Positions 24,309 to 34,116 of a stretch of DNA of 64,000 nucleotides are shown here, in pieces. The stretch lies in the NCBI RefSeq assembly GCF_029893365.1, contig NZ_JARXUZ010000001.1:2418001-2482000 (forward strand), in the 5' to 3' direction. The DNA comes from Cryobacterium sp. CG_9.6 (GTDB taxonomy: Bacteria > Actinomycetota > Actinomycetes > Actinomycetales > Microbacteriaceae). The notes below the pieces were generated by a model. That model worked only from the letters and a program-made list of their open reading frames with translations. It was not told where the DNA came from and ran no database searches. The position numbers and the translations under genes are program-made. Positions within the stretch are counted from its first letter, which is position 1, and every line of letters starts with the position of its first letter.

Positions 24309-25001
24309 CTACAGGGCGCTGAGCTGCGCGAAGGCGTCGCGAGCGGCGGCCACTTCGGCGAATTTCTTGCTGGTGCCGTTACCCGCTGCGGAAATCACGT
24401 CGCCCAGGTCGACGCGGGCGATGAATTCCTTTGCGTGATCCGGGCCGCTCTGGGTCACCGTGTACACCGGGGCACTCACTCCACGAGCAGCAGCAAGCTC
24501 TTGCAGACTCGTTTTGGGGTCCATCAAGGTACCAAAGTGGTTGGGGTCCGCGAGCAGCGGCTCCATGAGCCTCAGCACAAATGCCGTCGCAACGTCCCCA
24601 CCGCGGTCGAGGTAGACGGCTCCGATGAGGGCTTCAACCGTGTCAGCCAGAATCGATGACTTGTCGTGTCCCCCGGTGAGAATCTCGCCCTTACCTAACC
24701 GCACGTACTCTCCGAGTCCGAGGCCCCGGGCAATCTCTGCGAGGGCAACGGTCGATACGAGGCTCGCCCGGCGCTTGGCCAGGTGACCCTCATCGAGGTG
24801 CGGGTAGGTACGGTAAAGCATGACGGTGACGGCCTGCCCCAGAATCGAATCGCCGAGAAATTCCAGACGTTCGTTGGTGGGGATGGCACCGTTTTCGTAC
24901 GCAAAAGAGCGGTGCGTGAGCGCGAGCTCAAGGAGATCCGCGGAAACTGCTACACCGAGGGTCGCCACGAGGGACGACCGCTCGGCACCTGGATTCGTCA
25001 T
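24309..25001 (-). CDS. rnc: Ribonuclease III
   Basis: The 230-residue RNase III cleaves double-stranded RNA in rRNA processing and mRNA decay. The catalytic signature NERLEFLGDSILGQAV is at ~43-58, the second acidic cluster is in DTVEALIGAVYLD, and a C-terminal dsRBD spans ~155-228 (DPKTSLQELAAARG ... GTSKKFAEVAAARDAFAQL). It is 27 bp downstream of rpmF and 31 bp upstream of mutM; this yceD-rpmF-rnc-mutM order is standard. Confidence 0.97.
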   Translation of the reverse strand: MTNPGAERSSLVATLGVAVSADLLELALTHRSFAYENGAIPTNERLEFLGDSILGQAVTVMLYRTYPHLDEGHLAKRRASLVSTVALAEIARGLGLGEYVRLGKGEILTGGHDKSSILADTVEALIGAVYLDRGGDVATAFVLRLMEPLLADPNHFGTLMDPKTSLQELAAARGVSAPVYTVTQSGPDHAKEFIARVDLGDVISAAGNGTSKKFAEVAAARDAFAQLSAL

Positions 25002-25028
25002 GGTCTGACGTTGTCCGAGGGAAGAGAT

Positions 25029-25232
25029 CTAAACGTCGGCGACCTTGCGACCCTTGTACTCCATGAACAGCGGGGTACCGGCGGAGTCGGTGACGACCTT
25101 GGCGCGGTGGGGAAGGCTGTAGGTGACCTTGCCGTTTTCCATGGTCTTCACCAGGGTGGGCGCGGTGGCCTTCCACTGTGAACGACGTGAGTGGGTGTTG
25201 GATCGCGACTGCTTGCGCTTCGGAACTGCCAT
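25029..25232 (-). CDS. rpmF: 50S ribosomal protein L32
   Basis: The 67-residue L32 begins [20 protein letters not shown]. It has no cysteines, so it is the zinc-independent form lacking the CxxC...CxxC ribbon. It is separated from yceD by 2 bp and likely translationally coupled to it. The yceD-rpmF pair is conserved across bacteria. Confidence 0.97.
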   Translation of the reverse strand: MAVPKRKQSRSNTHSRRSQWKATAPTLVKTMENGKVTYSLPHRAKVVTDSAGTPLFMEYKGRKVADV

Positions 25233-25234
25233 GA

Positions 25235-25816
25235 CTACTTCTCTTCTCTATGCGTTTCAGCCTGAATGTCGTCATCCGTGCTGATGTCTGTGGAAGCTTG
25301 GAATCCCGCAAGCGCAGACCACCGGGGATCACGCGCCTCTATCGGTTCGAGTTCCGGTGGTTCAGTCAGGCGCTCACCGGTCTCAGGATCAAGACCCGCG
25401 CAATCGCGCCGACATAATGGCTGGAACGGCAGTGACATAACCACTGCGTCCCTGACGAGAGATTCAATGTCGATATGGTCGTCGACAATCTCAAACTCAA
25501 AAGCTTCTTCCTGAGGATAACCGAAAAGCTCAGTAAACTCGACTCGGACGCGGAATTCGATCTCTTTCAGGCATCGTCCGCACTCGCCGGACGCCGGAGC
25601 GACCACCGAGATGGTTGCGAGAATGCCCTCGTGCATGGCTTCGAGTCGAAGATCTGCACCGAGACTCGAGCCTTCCTTCACCGAAACAAGGCCAGCGCCG
25701 AGTTCATCGGGTACGACGATGTCGAGGTGGCGCTCGTGCATGGTGCCCGGGCGGTTGATCAGGTCTCGCACATCTACCGTGTACGGCGTTTTTTTGAACT
25801 TGGTCACCAGCCCCAT
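25235..25816 (-). CDS. yceD: YceD/DUF177 family protein
   Basis: The 193-residue DUF177 protein shows the family core [22 protein letters not shown] at ~87-108 and the C-terminal [15 protein letters not shown] at ~145-159; the Cys pairs suggest a metal site. Homologues are linked to 23S rRNA maturation or L32 incorporation (the plant homologue acts in 23S rRNA accumulation). It is immediately upstream of rpmF (2 bp). The transglutaminase gene ends just upstream (25818), so it may be the distal part of a longer transcript from coaD. Confidence 0.92.
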   Translation of the reverse strand: MGLVTKFKKTPYTVDVRDLINRPGTMHERHLDIVVPDELGAGLVSVKEGSSLGADLRLEAMHEGILATISVVAPASGECGRCLKEIEFRVRVEFTELFGYPQEEAFEFEIVDDHIDIESLVRDAVVMSLPFQPLCRRDCAGLDPETGERLTEPPELEPIEARDPRWSALAGFQASTDISTDDDIQAETHREEK

Positions 25817-25817
25817 T

Positions 25818-28211
25818 CTACGCGTGTCGCGGGGAGCGTCCGTTCAGCCGATCCCACAGGGCGAGAAAGAGTGATCGCGGCAGCAGAACCGCACGCCATC
25901 GTGCCACCCGCCCCACCGACGCCCGAATCTGTGCGCACGCCTCGGCCACGTCGCCACTCAGGTCCGAGGGTTGGATGTCGGGGCCCACTCCGTTCCAGCT
26001 TCCGTCATCGGGTGTGCGGTCATAGCGAGTGCGCTCCACCAGCTCACACAGGCGAGCCAGTATGAGCGATGCGGGCGAGGCCTCCCCCACCAGACGGCGC
26101 AGGCGGTCCGTCACGACGCGAGGTGTGTCCACACCGCTCACGGGAATACCGTGGTCCACCGCGGTGTCGCAGAGTTCGGCCCAGGCCATCGCCACCGCTT
26201 GCTGTGGCGTCAGCATTCCCGAACGGATGCGTCGGCGTCGCGCCCGATGCACCAACCCACGCACACCGGCGGGAACGAGCAGGATCACCAGGAGCCCGAA
26301 CGCGATGCCGGCCAGCTGGCCGAGCAGATTGCTCGCCTGCTGCGTGGCCGTCGCCGACGCTTCCGGCAGCGCGGGGTCAATAGACCCTGGATCAACAGGT
26401 GCACGCGGCGCAACCGTGGGCGCTGCGTCGGCTGGCGCTCCGGTGGGGGTGTCGCTCTCAGCTGCCTGTTCATAGTCCGGCACGGTTCCGCGACCCGGCG
26501 TGGGCTCGAATGGAACCCACCCCACGTCGGTGAAGTACAGTTCAGGCCAGGCATGCAGGTCGTAAGAATCCACGTCGTAACGACCCAGCCCCTGTTCCAG
26601 GTCCTGGGACTTGACGCCCGGCAGGTAACCGAGAGAGATTCGGGACGGGATATCGAGGGTGCGGGCCATGCTCGCCATTGCCGAGGCGAAATGTACGCAG
26701 TACCCACGCTGTCGTTCCAGGAAGACGCCCACCACATCGAGCCCGCCACCGTCGTAATCCTCCTCCACCGGCGATTGCGTGTCGTAGGTAAAATCACTGC
26801 CGTTGAGGTAATCCTGCAGGGCAACCGCCGCATCGTACGTGGAGGTGGTGCCAGCGGTCACCTCCCGCGCAGTTTGTTCGATGATGGCGGGTATCACCGC
26901 GGGCAGGTCGAGGTTACGCGCCAGTGCCCGGGGGTACTCGGTGCTCGCCAGGCGCATCTGCTCGGCCGTCGGAGCCAGCTCGAGCGCCTCAGCGGTGTAC
27001 TTCTGACCGATCGTGCTCGTGTCGCTGCTCGCGACGGCACGGGTACGGGTGTCCCAGTACCAGTCCCCGCGAAGACCCGTGACCTTCACCGTTCGCGCCG
27101 GAACCGGTAGCCAGCGCGTGTTGACGCCATCGATGACAACGGATGTCTCGGCGGGCGTCGTCTCGATCGCCTCGGACAACCCGGGTGGACCGTCAATGCG
27201 CTCCACGCTGTTCTGCAACTGCGCGCCATCGATGCTCGCGGTCCACGTGTCGCCCACCAGAGAGTCCAGCGTGAGGAGTGTGAAGTACGACTGCTGCTCG
27301 GCCGTGCTCGTGTAGTGCAGCACCGGTCCGGGTTCCGGCCGGCGGAGATCTTGACCCAGGTTGATCATGGGGCTCACTCCGCTGCCAAACAGCAGCGCGT
27401 TCGAACCAGACCGCGTGGTGTCACCGAGCCCCGAGGGTAGCGCTGCTCCGAGAACGAGTGCTCCGACGATCGCTATCGCACCCACGGTGAGAGTGCCCCA
27501 CACCGGAACCACTCGGCGCTGGTGTGCGGAGACAAAAACCCGAGCGGCCGGACCACCCGCTGCGGGCAGCGCCGCCGATGCGACTCTGGATCGACGCAGG
27601 TCGACCCGCAGCAGACCGAGGTACACGGCGGAGGTGAGCACGAGGGCCACCACGTTGGGCGGACCCGCCTCGACGGCACCCGGTACGAGCAGCGGCACCA
27701 GCACCGGCAGGCCGGCCAGCGTGGGAGCTCGCAGCGTGACGGCGAGGGTGAACATGAGCATGGCAATCAATCCGGCTCCCGCTGCGAGCAGAAAGAGGAT
27801 GCCCGGTGTCACCTCCGCAGGCACGCTCTGCTGCACGATCGAGTCCGTACCGCTGGTGATGAGGCCACCGAAGATGTCCAGAGTGCCGGTGGTGGGTACT
27901 ATCCAGAGCAGCCCGGTACCCGCGCCGAAGAGCACCGTGAGCGTGAGCAGGAGAACCCCGAGCATGACAAGCGGAACGAAGGATCGCGCCACCCTCAGCC
28001 GAGGCAGGAGAACACTCACCGCAAGCACGACGGTCGCCACGACCGCCATCACCCACCACCACGACGTACCGCGCAGCAGTGGTCCGAGAGCGCCGCACGC
28101 CACCAGAAGCAGTGCGAGCACGGTCAGCACGAGCGGCCAATCGGATGGTGCTGTGTCCGGTCGCCCGGCACGCGAGTGCCGGCGGAACCGGGATCGTTGC
28201 GGGTCAGTCAT
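25818..28211 (-). CDS. Transglutaminase-like membrane protein (TgpA/DUF3488 type)
   Basis: The 797-residue protein has an N-terminal block of six or seven membrane segments (~20-215), a large extracytoplasmic region with a transglutaminase-like core, one further membrane helix (~625-645) and a cytoplasmic DUF4129-like tail. The catalytic triad is visible: Cys in QRGYCVHFASAMASMAR, His and Asp in YDLHAWPELYFTDVGWVPFEPTPG. The ATG at 28211 overlaps the DUF58 stop by 8 nt, which fixes the start; 51 residues of upstream open frame lie inside DUF58 and are excluded. The MoxR-DUF58-TgpA trio is a recurrent envelope module of unknown substrate. Confidence 0.92.
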   Translation of the reverse strand: MTDPQRSRFRRHSRAGRPDTAPSDWPLVLTVLALLLVACGALGPLLRGTSWWWVMAVVATVVLAVSVLLPRLRVARSFVPLVMLGVLLLTLTVLFGAGTGLLWIVPTTGTLDIFGGLITSGTDSIVQQSVPAEVTPGILFLLAAGAGLIAMLMFTLAVTLRAPTLAGLPVLVPLLVPGAVEAGPPNVVALVLTSAVYLGLLRVDLRRSRVASAALPAAGGPAARVFVSAHQRRVVPVWGTLTVGAIAIVGALVLGAALPSGLGDTTRSGSNALLFGSGVSPMINLGQDLRRPEPGPVLHYTSTAEQQSYFTLLTLDSLVGDTWTASIDGAQLQNSVERIDGPPGLSEAIETTPAETSVVIDGVNTRWLPVPARTVKVTGLRGDWYWDTRTRAVASSDTSTIGQKYTAEALELAPTAEQMRLASTEYPRALARNLDLPAVIPAIIEQTAREVTAGTTSTYDAAVALQDYLNGSDFTYDTQSPVEEDYDGGGLDVVGVFLERQRGYCVHFASAMASMARTLDIPSRISLGYLPGVKSQDLEQGLGRYDVDSYDLHAWPELYFTDVGWVPFEPTPGRGTVPDYEQAAESDTPTGAPADAAPTVAPRAPVDPGSIDPALPEASATATQQASNLLGQLAGIAFGLLVILLVPAGVRGLVHRARRRRIRSGMLTPQQAVAMAWAELCDTAVDHGIPVSGVDTPRVVTDRLRRLVGEASPASLILARLCELVERTRYDRTPDDGSWNGVGPDIQPSDLSGDVAEACAQIRASVGRVARWRAVLLPRSLFLALWDRLNGRSPRHA

Positions 28212-29565
28212 TATCGAACCCCAGTGCCTCCCACGCATCAACGCTCCGAGGCTCAGGTTCGCGCCCGCTGAGCGCACTCGTCCACGCCTGGGGAATGTCA
28301 CGGGTGCTGTGCACATCAATGCACCGCCAGCCGGCGTCCCGAAGAATGGACCGCGCAACGGCACTCACCGGTTCCAGCACAAACGCGATTGCCGGCTCGC
28401 ATCCGGCACGGAGCAGAGCGAACAGTGCGGCATCCGCTTCGGACAGGGCGACGATCACGGCAAAAGTCGGCAGCGCGCCACCCGACGAGCCGGGGCTGCC
28501 CCCCGCATCGGTGGGTGCAGCAACGGGCAGGAGGTTTGCGAGCCCTTCGAGGAGTTCGCGATCACCGCCCGGCGCGCTGCATACGAGCGGGGCATCACCT
28601 CCGAGTCCGCCGAGGTTCTGGTCGGAGCCCGGCACCAGCTGGCTCGGACCGGTCTCCACGAGTTGCACCTTGAGACCGGAATCGAGGAGGTAGACACCAA
28701 TCGATGCCACGATTTCGATTGCGAGTTCGAACGCCAGGTCCAGGCGACGAGCGCGTTCGATGGCGCTGTGCGAATTGAGGGTGGTGTCTAAAATGATGCG
28801 TGCCTCGGGGTTGCTGCGTTGCTCCTCCTGACGCACCATGATCTGGCCATGCCGCGCGGTGGCTGGCCAATTGACGCGCCGAAACGGATCACCAGGGCGG
28901 TACTCCCGCGCGATGAGTTCGTCGGACATGGGATTCAACGAGCGCAGCAGGTCACGCACCGAGCCGTCACTGCGCGTGACCGAGACACCCGTGGCTGCCA
29001 GCGGCGTCACCCGTGGGGTCACAACAAGATCGTGCGGCTGGCCCACCGGATGCTCACGGACGGCGAGTCCGAAAGGGTCGGTACGTCCGAGGAGAAGCGG
29101 ACCGAACGCATACACTCCGCGGATGCGTGGAGTCACCGAATACTCCAGCCGCACGCTGTCCGGCAACGTAGCCGGACCCGGCTGATACCGTTCGAGGCCG
29201 GGCAACAACGACGGGGTCGAGGCTGCCAGGCCCGGCACTCCCATTCCCGGCGGTAACGGGTCACTCCAGCTCGCACCGTCCAGGGGCCGGAAGGAGAGGT
29301 TCCGCAGGTGGAGGGAGACCACGGTTTCTTCTCCAGCAGAGACGATGGGTGGCCGAAACGTTCGGGTGAGTTCAACTTGTCCGGGGCGGATCGTGACATA
29401 ACCGAGTGCAACAACGGGGATACTCACCAGCAGGCCGGCGATGAACAGCAGATCGTGCTGACCGCTCGGGATCGCGAACACACCGAAAGCCACGCCCACA
29501 CCCAGAAACATCCACCCGCGGCGGGTGAGCCGGGGAGACCAGGGCGGGAGCGAGAGGCGGCGCAT
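28204..29565 (-). CDS. DUF58 domain membrane protein
   Basis: The 453-residue protein has two N-terminal membrane segments (WMFLGVGVAFGVFAI and LLFIAGLLVSIPVVALGYV) and the DUF58 core (SDELIAREYRPGDPFRRVNWPATARHGQIMVRQEEQ at ~220-255), followed by a vWA-like region. DUF58 proteins are the usual partners of MoxR AAA ATPases, thought to recruit clients for metal insertion or assembly. It lies 8 bp after moxR and overlaps the transglutaminase gene by 8 nt. Confidence 0.9.
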   Translation of the reverse strand: MRRLSLPPWSPRLTRRGWMFLGVGVAFGVFAIPSGQHDLLFIAGLLVSIPVVALGYVTIRPGQVELTRTFRPPIVSAGEETVVSLHLRNLSFRPLDGASWSDPLPPGMGVPGLAASTPSLLPGLERYQPGPATLPDSVRLEYSVTPRIRGVYAFGPLLLGRTDPFGLAVREHPVGQPHDLVVTPRVTPLAATGVSVTRSDGSVRDLLRSLNPMSDELIAREYRPGDPFRRVNWPATARHGQIMVRQEEQRSNPEARIILDTTLNSHSAIERARRLDLAFELAIEIVASIGVYLLDSGLKVQLVETGPSQLVPGSDQNLGGLGGDAPLVCSAPGGDRELLEGLANLLPVAAPTDAGGSPGSSGGALPTFAVIVALSEADAALFALLRAGCEPAIAFVLEPVSAVARSILRDAGWRCIDVHSTRDIPQAWTSALSGREPEPRSVDAWEALGFDND

Positions 29566-29573
29566 GAGACCGA

Positions 29574-30668
29574 TCAGGGGCGCTCTGCAGTGCCGACCGG
29601 AACCACGGTCGCCGCCAGAATGCGGTGCACGACCTCCTCGATGAGGGGCCCACTGTCGTGATGGTGGTGACCAAGAGCACGACTGGTGGGCACGAGGCGG
29701 TGTCCGAGTACAGCCACGGCGAGGGAGTCGATGTCGTCGGGCAGCACGTATCCTCGCCCACGGAGCGCTGCCTGAGCCTTTGCCGCGCGAATGAGCTGCA
29801 GGGTGGCCCGCGGGCTGGCCCCGAGGCGCAGGTCGCGGTCGTCTCTCGTGGCCCGAACAATGCTCACGGCGTATTCCTTCACGGCACCCGACGCGAAGAC
29901 GCCGCGGGCCGCCTCCATCATGCCGCGCAGCTGGGCGCCCGAGACGACGGCACCGATTTGTGCCAGAGGACTGCTGGTGTCGCGGGAATCGAGCATGGCG
30001 AGTTCGGAATCGGTGTCAGGATACCCCATCGAAATTCGGGCCATGAAGCGGTCCCGCTGTGCCTCGGGGAGGGCGTAGGTGCCCTCCATCTCAATGGGGT
30101 TCTGGGTGGCCATGACGGTGAACGGTAATGCTAGTGGGTAGGTCGTGCCGTCCACGGTGACCTGACGTTCCTCCATGCATTCCAGAAGCGCCGACTGGGT
30201 CTTCGGACTGGCCCTGTTGATCTCGTCGCCAATCACAATGTTGGCAAAGACCGGACCCGGCTTGAACTCAAATTGTCGGTCTGCTTGGTTGTAGACGGAG
30301 ACACCCGTCACATCGGACGGCAGCAGGTCGGGCGTGAACTGAATGCGGCTGACCGAACAGTCCACCGAGCGTGCAAGCGCCTTGGCGAGCATGGTCTTGC
30401 CCACACCCGGGACATCCTCGATGAGCAGATGCCCCTCCGCCAGCAGAACGGTCAGGGCGGTGAAAACGGCGGCATGTTTGCCGTCGATGACGCGCTCCAC
30501 GTTCTGCATGATGGCGGAGCCAGCCTTGTGCACGTCGGTCACGGAGACTGCTGGGTGCGTGGGCGTGTCCGCCGCAGTGGATACTGTGTCGTCCTCATGA
30601 CCGTGCTTCACCTCGACGCGCGAACCGGCGACGATGGGGGTGGGCACTTTCGATGAGGACGGACTCAT
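29574..30668 (-). CDS. MoxR-family AAA ATPase
   Basis: The 364-residue ATPase has Walker [19 protein letters not shown], Walker [21 protein letters not shown] and the sensor region [25 protein letters not shown], all typical of MoxR chaperones. The start at 30668 forms an ATGA overlap with the coaD stop, which strongly supports it; a longer open frame upstream lies inside coaD. The N-terminal ~45 residues ([15 protein letters not shown]) are non-conserved. It probably acts on the DUF58/transglutaminase proteins encoded next. Confidence 0.92.
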   Translation of the reverse strand: MSPSSSKVPTPIVAGSRVEVKHGHEDDTVSTAADTPTHPAVSVTDVHKAGSAIMQNVERVIDGKHAAVFTALTVLLAEGHLLIEDVPGVGKTMLAKALARSVDCSVSRIQFTPDLLPSDVTGVSVYNQADRQFEFKPGPVFANIVIGDEINRASPKTQSALLECMEERQVTVDGTTYPLALPFTVMATQNPIEMEGTYALPEAQRDRFMARISMGYPDTDSELAMLDSRDTSSPLAQIGAVVSGAQLRGMMEAARGVFASGAVKEYAVSIVRATRDDRDLRLGASPRATLQLIRAAKAQAALRGRGYVLPDDIDSLAVAVLGHRLVPTSRALGHHHHDSGPLIEEVVHRILAATVVPVGTAERP

Positions 30669-31153
30669 ACGGTGGCTTTCTGCAGATACTCCGCGACAAC
30701 CCGAGGCACGTAGGGCGAGACATCTCCGCCGAGCGCGGCAACCTGCCGCACCAGGGAACTCGACACGTGGCCGTTGGCCGGATTGGGCAGAAGAAAGATG
30801 GTTTCCACCGAGGCCAGGTTGCGATTCACAATCGCCATGGGTGTTTCGTAGGTCACGTCGATCTGAGATCGCACGCCCTTCACCAGTACGCTGGCTCCAA
30901 CGTCCATGCAGTAATCGACGAGAAGGCCCACGCTCCACGAGGACACCACAATGTTCGTGGGTAAGCCGGCTTCCCTAATCGCCTGCTCCAGCAAGGAGAC
31001 GCGCTGGCTGATGGGAAGCAGGGCCGATTTGTCGGGGTTATGCACGACAAGAACGTGAAGTTCATCGAAGAGGCCGGCGGCGCGATCAATCACATCCAGG
31101 TGACCAAGGGTGACGGGGTCAAATGAACCGGGTACGACGGCGATCCTGCGCAT
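30665..31153 (-). CDS. coaD: Phosphopantetheine adenylyltransferase
   Basis: The 162-residue CoaD transfers AMP from ATP to 4'-phosphopantetheine, the penultimate step of coenzyme A synthesis. The nucleotidyltransferase T/HxGH motif is seen in [18 protein letters not shown] (N-terminus), and the second motif is [20 protein letters not shown] near 130-149. It lies downstream of recG, and its stop overlaps the moxR start (ATGA), so the envelope module is translationally coupled to it. Confidence 0.96.
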   Translation of the reverse strand: MRRIAVVPGSFDPVTLGHLDVIDRAAGLFDELHVLVVHNPDKSALLPISQRVSLLEQAIREAGLPTNIVVSSWSVGLLVDYCMDVGASVLVKGVRSQIDVTYETPMAIVNRNLASVETIFLLPNPANGHVSSSLVRQVAALGGDVSPYVPRVVAEYLQKATV

Positions 31154-31201
31154 ACCAACACCCTATCCCCCCGCGGTGACCCCGGTAGGCGGAGTCGGCG
31201 T

Positions 31202-31219
31202 CTGAGGCTGGAGCCTCAG
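31202..31219. terminator. Short hairpin at the recG stop codon
   Basis: A 7-bp perfect stem CTGAGGC / GCCTCAG with a 4-nt loop overlaps the recG TGA. In the plus direction it is followed by CTTTTG, but no plus-strand gene precedes it; in the recG direction no U-tract follows. A weak terminator or mRNA-end structure is possible. Confidence 0.35.
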
Positions 31220-33414
31220 CTTTTGCTCAGCCACGTGCGTTCGGACTCGTCAAGACGGCGGTTCACCGCGTCGCGGAGCGCTGGCATGGTGCGCAGCTCC
31301 GGGTCACCGCTCACGAGCGAGAAGGCAGCGGCACGCGCCGATTCGATAATGGCACCGTCCACAGCCACCCGCAGAAACCGCAGTGACGAGTTAGCCCCGG
31401 ACTGTGTATCGCCGAGCACATCGCCCTCTCGACGGAGTCTGAGGTCAAGGTCGGCCAGCTCAAAGCCGTCGAGGGTGCTCTGAACGGCGTCCACGCGTTC
31501 GCGTGCCACGCCGCCGAGTTCCGCATCGGTGACGAGCAGACAGAGACCCGGCACCGACCCGCGACCCACTCGCCCGCGCAACTGGTGTAGTTGCGACACA
31601 CCGAAGCGATCGGCGTCCATCACCACCATGGCCGACGCGTTCGGCACGTCGACACCCACTTCGATGACCGTCGTCGCCACCAGCACATCAATCTCGCCCG
31701 CAGCAAAAGCACGCATGGTCTGATCCTTCTCGTCGCTCGTCATGCGGCCATGCAGGGCCTCCAGTCGGTACCCCTGGAGAAGAGACGTGCTCCGCAGCCC
31801 GGCGAGTGTGGTCTCCACGTTTGTCAGCGCCTTCGGCGTGTCCTCCGGGGGCAGCGGGAGGGCTTCCGCACCGTCTTCCACCTCCTTGGGAGCGATGGCC
31901 GGGCAGACCACGAAGGCCTGACGCCCGAGCGCCAGCTCGTCACGGATGCGCCGCCAAATATTCCAGAACCAGTCGGGATGCTCCGCCAGCGGAACCACGA
32001 CGGTGGTAATGCCCTGCCGCCCACTCGGCAGCATACGAATGGTGCTCACATCGAGGTCGCCGAAAACGGTCATGGCGATGGTTCTCGGAATGGGCGTGGC
32101 GGTGAGCACGAGCACGTGCGGCGGGACGGTGCCCTTGAGCCGGAGAGTCTCCCTCTGGTCGACACCAAAACGGTGCTGCTCATCGATGATGATGAGCCCC
32201 AGGTCGAAGAACGTGACGTTGTCACTCAGCAGCGCGTGGGTACCAATCACGATGCGGGATTGCCCGGAGACGACCCGGAGCAGCGCCTTGCGTTTCTCGG
32301 CAACGGGCAGCTTTCCGGTGAGCAGGGTGGGCATGAGCTCGGCCGCCAGTGCGGGGCCGAGCATTGCGGTAATCGATCGCAGGTGCTGTCCGGCCAGCAC
32401 CTCGGTGGGCGCGAGCAGCGCCGCCTGACCACCGCTTTCCGCCACGGCGAGCATGGCTCGAAGAGCCACAATGGTCTTGCCCGAGCCCACCTCTCCCTGC
32501 AACAGACGGTTCATGGGTGATGTCGCGGAGAGTTCCACAGCAATCTCGGCCGCCGCAATCTCCTGATCCACGGTGAGCACAAAGGGCAGCATGGCGTCGA
32601 AGCGTTCGAGGAATCCGCCCGGCGCAGGCACGCGGGGGGTGGTGTGCTCTTCCCGGGATTTCGTGTGTTTTTGCGCCAGGGCTGCCTGCAACACCCACGC
32701 CTCGGTAAAGCGCAGAGTGTCACGAGCAGCCTGCCACTCCGCGGAAAGCTCCGGGCGGTGGATGAGCTGAAGGGCCTGTTTGTGACCGAGCAGACCACGT
32801 TCGATGCGCAGCGCTTCGGGTACCGGATCGTCGATATCGCCGAGGTGCGGAAGAACGAGGTCGATAGACCGCTCCAGAATGAGGCTGGTCACCGCGGCGG
32901 TGGCGGCGTAAATGGGAATGAGGGGGCGCTGCAGCCACTCGTTGCTCGGGTCCTTCTCCGCCTCGTCACGCTCACCCTGGAAGGTGCGATAGGTGGGGTG
33001 AGCGAGCTGGCGAGCGCCGTTATATTCCGACACTCGACCCGAGAAGATACCCGTGACACCCGGGGCCAGCTCCCGGGTACGCCAGTCCATGCGGGTCTTG
33101 CCGAAGAACGTGAGGGTGAGCATTCCCTGACCGTGGCGAATCTTGACCGCCACGATATAGCCCTTGCGATTCTTCATTTCACTCTGAGTGGACGACACGA
33201 CTTCGGCGGTGATGCTGACGTATTCATTGAGCGGAAGGAGTCCGCTGGTGGGGTCGAGCACACCGCGCATCACGTAACGACGCGGGTAGTGCCCGAGAAG
33301 ATCGGACACGGTGAGCATGCCAAACGCCTTACCCAGCGCGGTTGCTGTGGGCTTGCCCACGGCAAGAACAAGAGGGGTGTCGAGGGTGAAGGTGGAATCA
33401 CTCGAACCGGTCAT
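31216..33414 (-). CDS. recG: ATP-dependent DNA helicase RecG
   Basis: The 732-residue RecG unwinds branched DNA and regresses stalled forks. The N-terminal wedge/OB region (~50-160) is followed by the SF2 motor: motif I LQGEVGSGKTIVALRAML (~305-322), motif II LIIIDEQHRFGVDQRE (~420), motif III LTATPIPRTIAMT, and the helicase C domain with VATTVIEVGVDVPNASAMVV and the QLHQLRGRVGRGS motif. Length and order are normal. It is transcribed toward coaD, 62 bp away. Confidence 0.97.
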   Translation of the reverse strand: MTGSSDSTFTLDTPLVLAVGKPTATALGKAFGMLTVSDLLGHYPRRYVMRGVLDPTSGLLPLNEYVSITAEVVSSTQSEMKNRKGYIVAVKIRHGQGMLTLTFFGKTRMDWRTRELAPGVTGIFSGRVSEYNGARQLAHPTYRTFQGERDEAEKDPSNEWLQRPLIPIYAATAAVTSLILERSIDLVLPHLGDIDDPVPEALRIERGLLGHKQALQLIHRPELSAEWQAARDTLRFTEAWVLQAALAQKHTKSREEHTTPRVPAPGGFLERFDAMLPFVLTVDQEIAAAEIAVELSATSPMNRLLQGEVGSGKTIVALRAMLAVAESGGQAALLAPTEVLAGQHLRSITAMLGPALAAELMPTLLTGKLPVAEKRKALLRVVSGQSRIVIGTHALLSDNVTFFDLGLIIIDEQHRFGVDQRETLRLKGTVPPHVLVLTATPIPRTIAMTVFGDLDVSTIRMLPSGRQGITTVVVPLAEHPDWFWNIWRRIRDELALGRQAFVVCPAIAPKEVEDGAEALPLPPEDTPKALTNVETTLAGLRSTSLLQGYRLEALHGRMTSDEKDQTMRAFAAGEIDVLVATTVIEVGVDVPNASAMVVMDADRFGVSQLHQLRGRVGRGSVPGLCLLVTDAELGGVARERVDAVQSTLDGFELADLDLRLRREGDVLGDTQSGANSSLRFLRVAVDGAIIESARAAAFSLVSGDPELRTMPALRDAVNRRLDESERTWLSKS

Positions 33415-33513
33415 AGTTCAATCGTAGGCGGCGGCACCGACAGCGCCTCCGAAGGCCCGTGCCTCCGAAGCCCAGCGCACCCTAGGCTCAGCGCACCGTA
33501 GGCTTATCGAACC

Positions 33514-34095
33514 ATGACGCGAATCATCTCCGGGTTTGCCGGCTCTCTCACCCTGTCGGTTCCCAGGAGCGGCACTCGTCCCACGAGTGACCGGGTTCGG
33601 GAAGCCATTTTCTCCGCCCTCGACGCTCGGGATGCTGTGACCGGCACTCGGGTCGTGGATCTGTACGCCGGGTCCGGTGCTCTTGGCCTGGAGGCGGCCA
33701 GCCGCGGTGCCCGCGTGGTGACGCTGGTTGAAAACGGTTTCGGTGCCGCACAGTCGTGTCGGAAGAACGCCGACGCCGTGAAGCGCGCGGCACCTCAGGG
33801 GTCCGATCTCACCATCAAGGTGGCGGCTCAGGCCGTGCAGACCTTCCTTGCGGCCACGCCCGACGGCTTTGACGTGGTGTTCATTGATCCGCCCTACGAA
33901 CTGGGTGAAACCGAACTCACGCACAACCTGGCCGCGCTGGTGCCGCTGCTCTCTGACGATGCCCTCGTCATTGTGGAGCGCAGCTCCCGCTCCCCCGAAC
34001 CCACCTGGGGTCAAGGGCTTGAGCGCGAGCGCAGCAAGAACTACGGCGACACGACGGTCTGGTACGCCGGCCCGGTCGCTCCCACCAGCGACTAA
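33514..34095 (+). CDS. rsmD: 16S rRNA (guanine-N2)-methyltransferase RsmD
   Basis: The 193-residue Rossmann methyltransferase modifies G966 of 16S rRNA. The N-terminal MTRIISGFAGSLTLSVP, SAM motif VVDLYAGSGALGLEAASRG (~48-66) and catalytic loop FIDPPYELGE (~128-137, the D/N-PPY motif) are clear. It starts 99 bp from the divergent recG gene. In many bacteria it neighbours coaD; here recG lies between them. Confidence 0.94.
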   Translation: MTRIISGFAGSLTLSVPRSGTRPTSDRVREAIFSALDARDAVTGTRVVDLYAGSGALGLEAASRGARVVTLVENGFGAAQSCRKNADAVKRAAPQGSDLTIKVAAQAVQTFLAATPDGFDVVFIDPPYELGETELTHNLAALVPLLSDDALVIVERSSRSPEPTWGQGLERERSKNYGDTTVWYAGPVAPTSD

Positions 34096-34116
34096 CCGCC
34101 AGCGACTAAGCGGCAC

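Noticed and set aside
30669..30938. 90-residue N-terminal extension of the MoxR protein
   Set aside because: It lies inside coaD and is not conserved in type. The ATGA overlap at 30665-30668 gives a better start.
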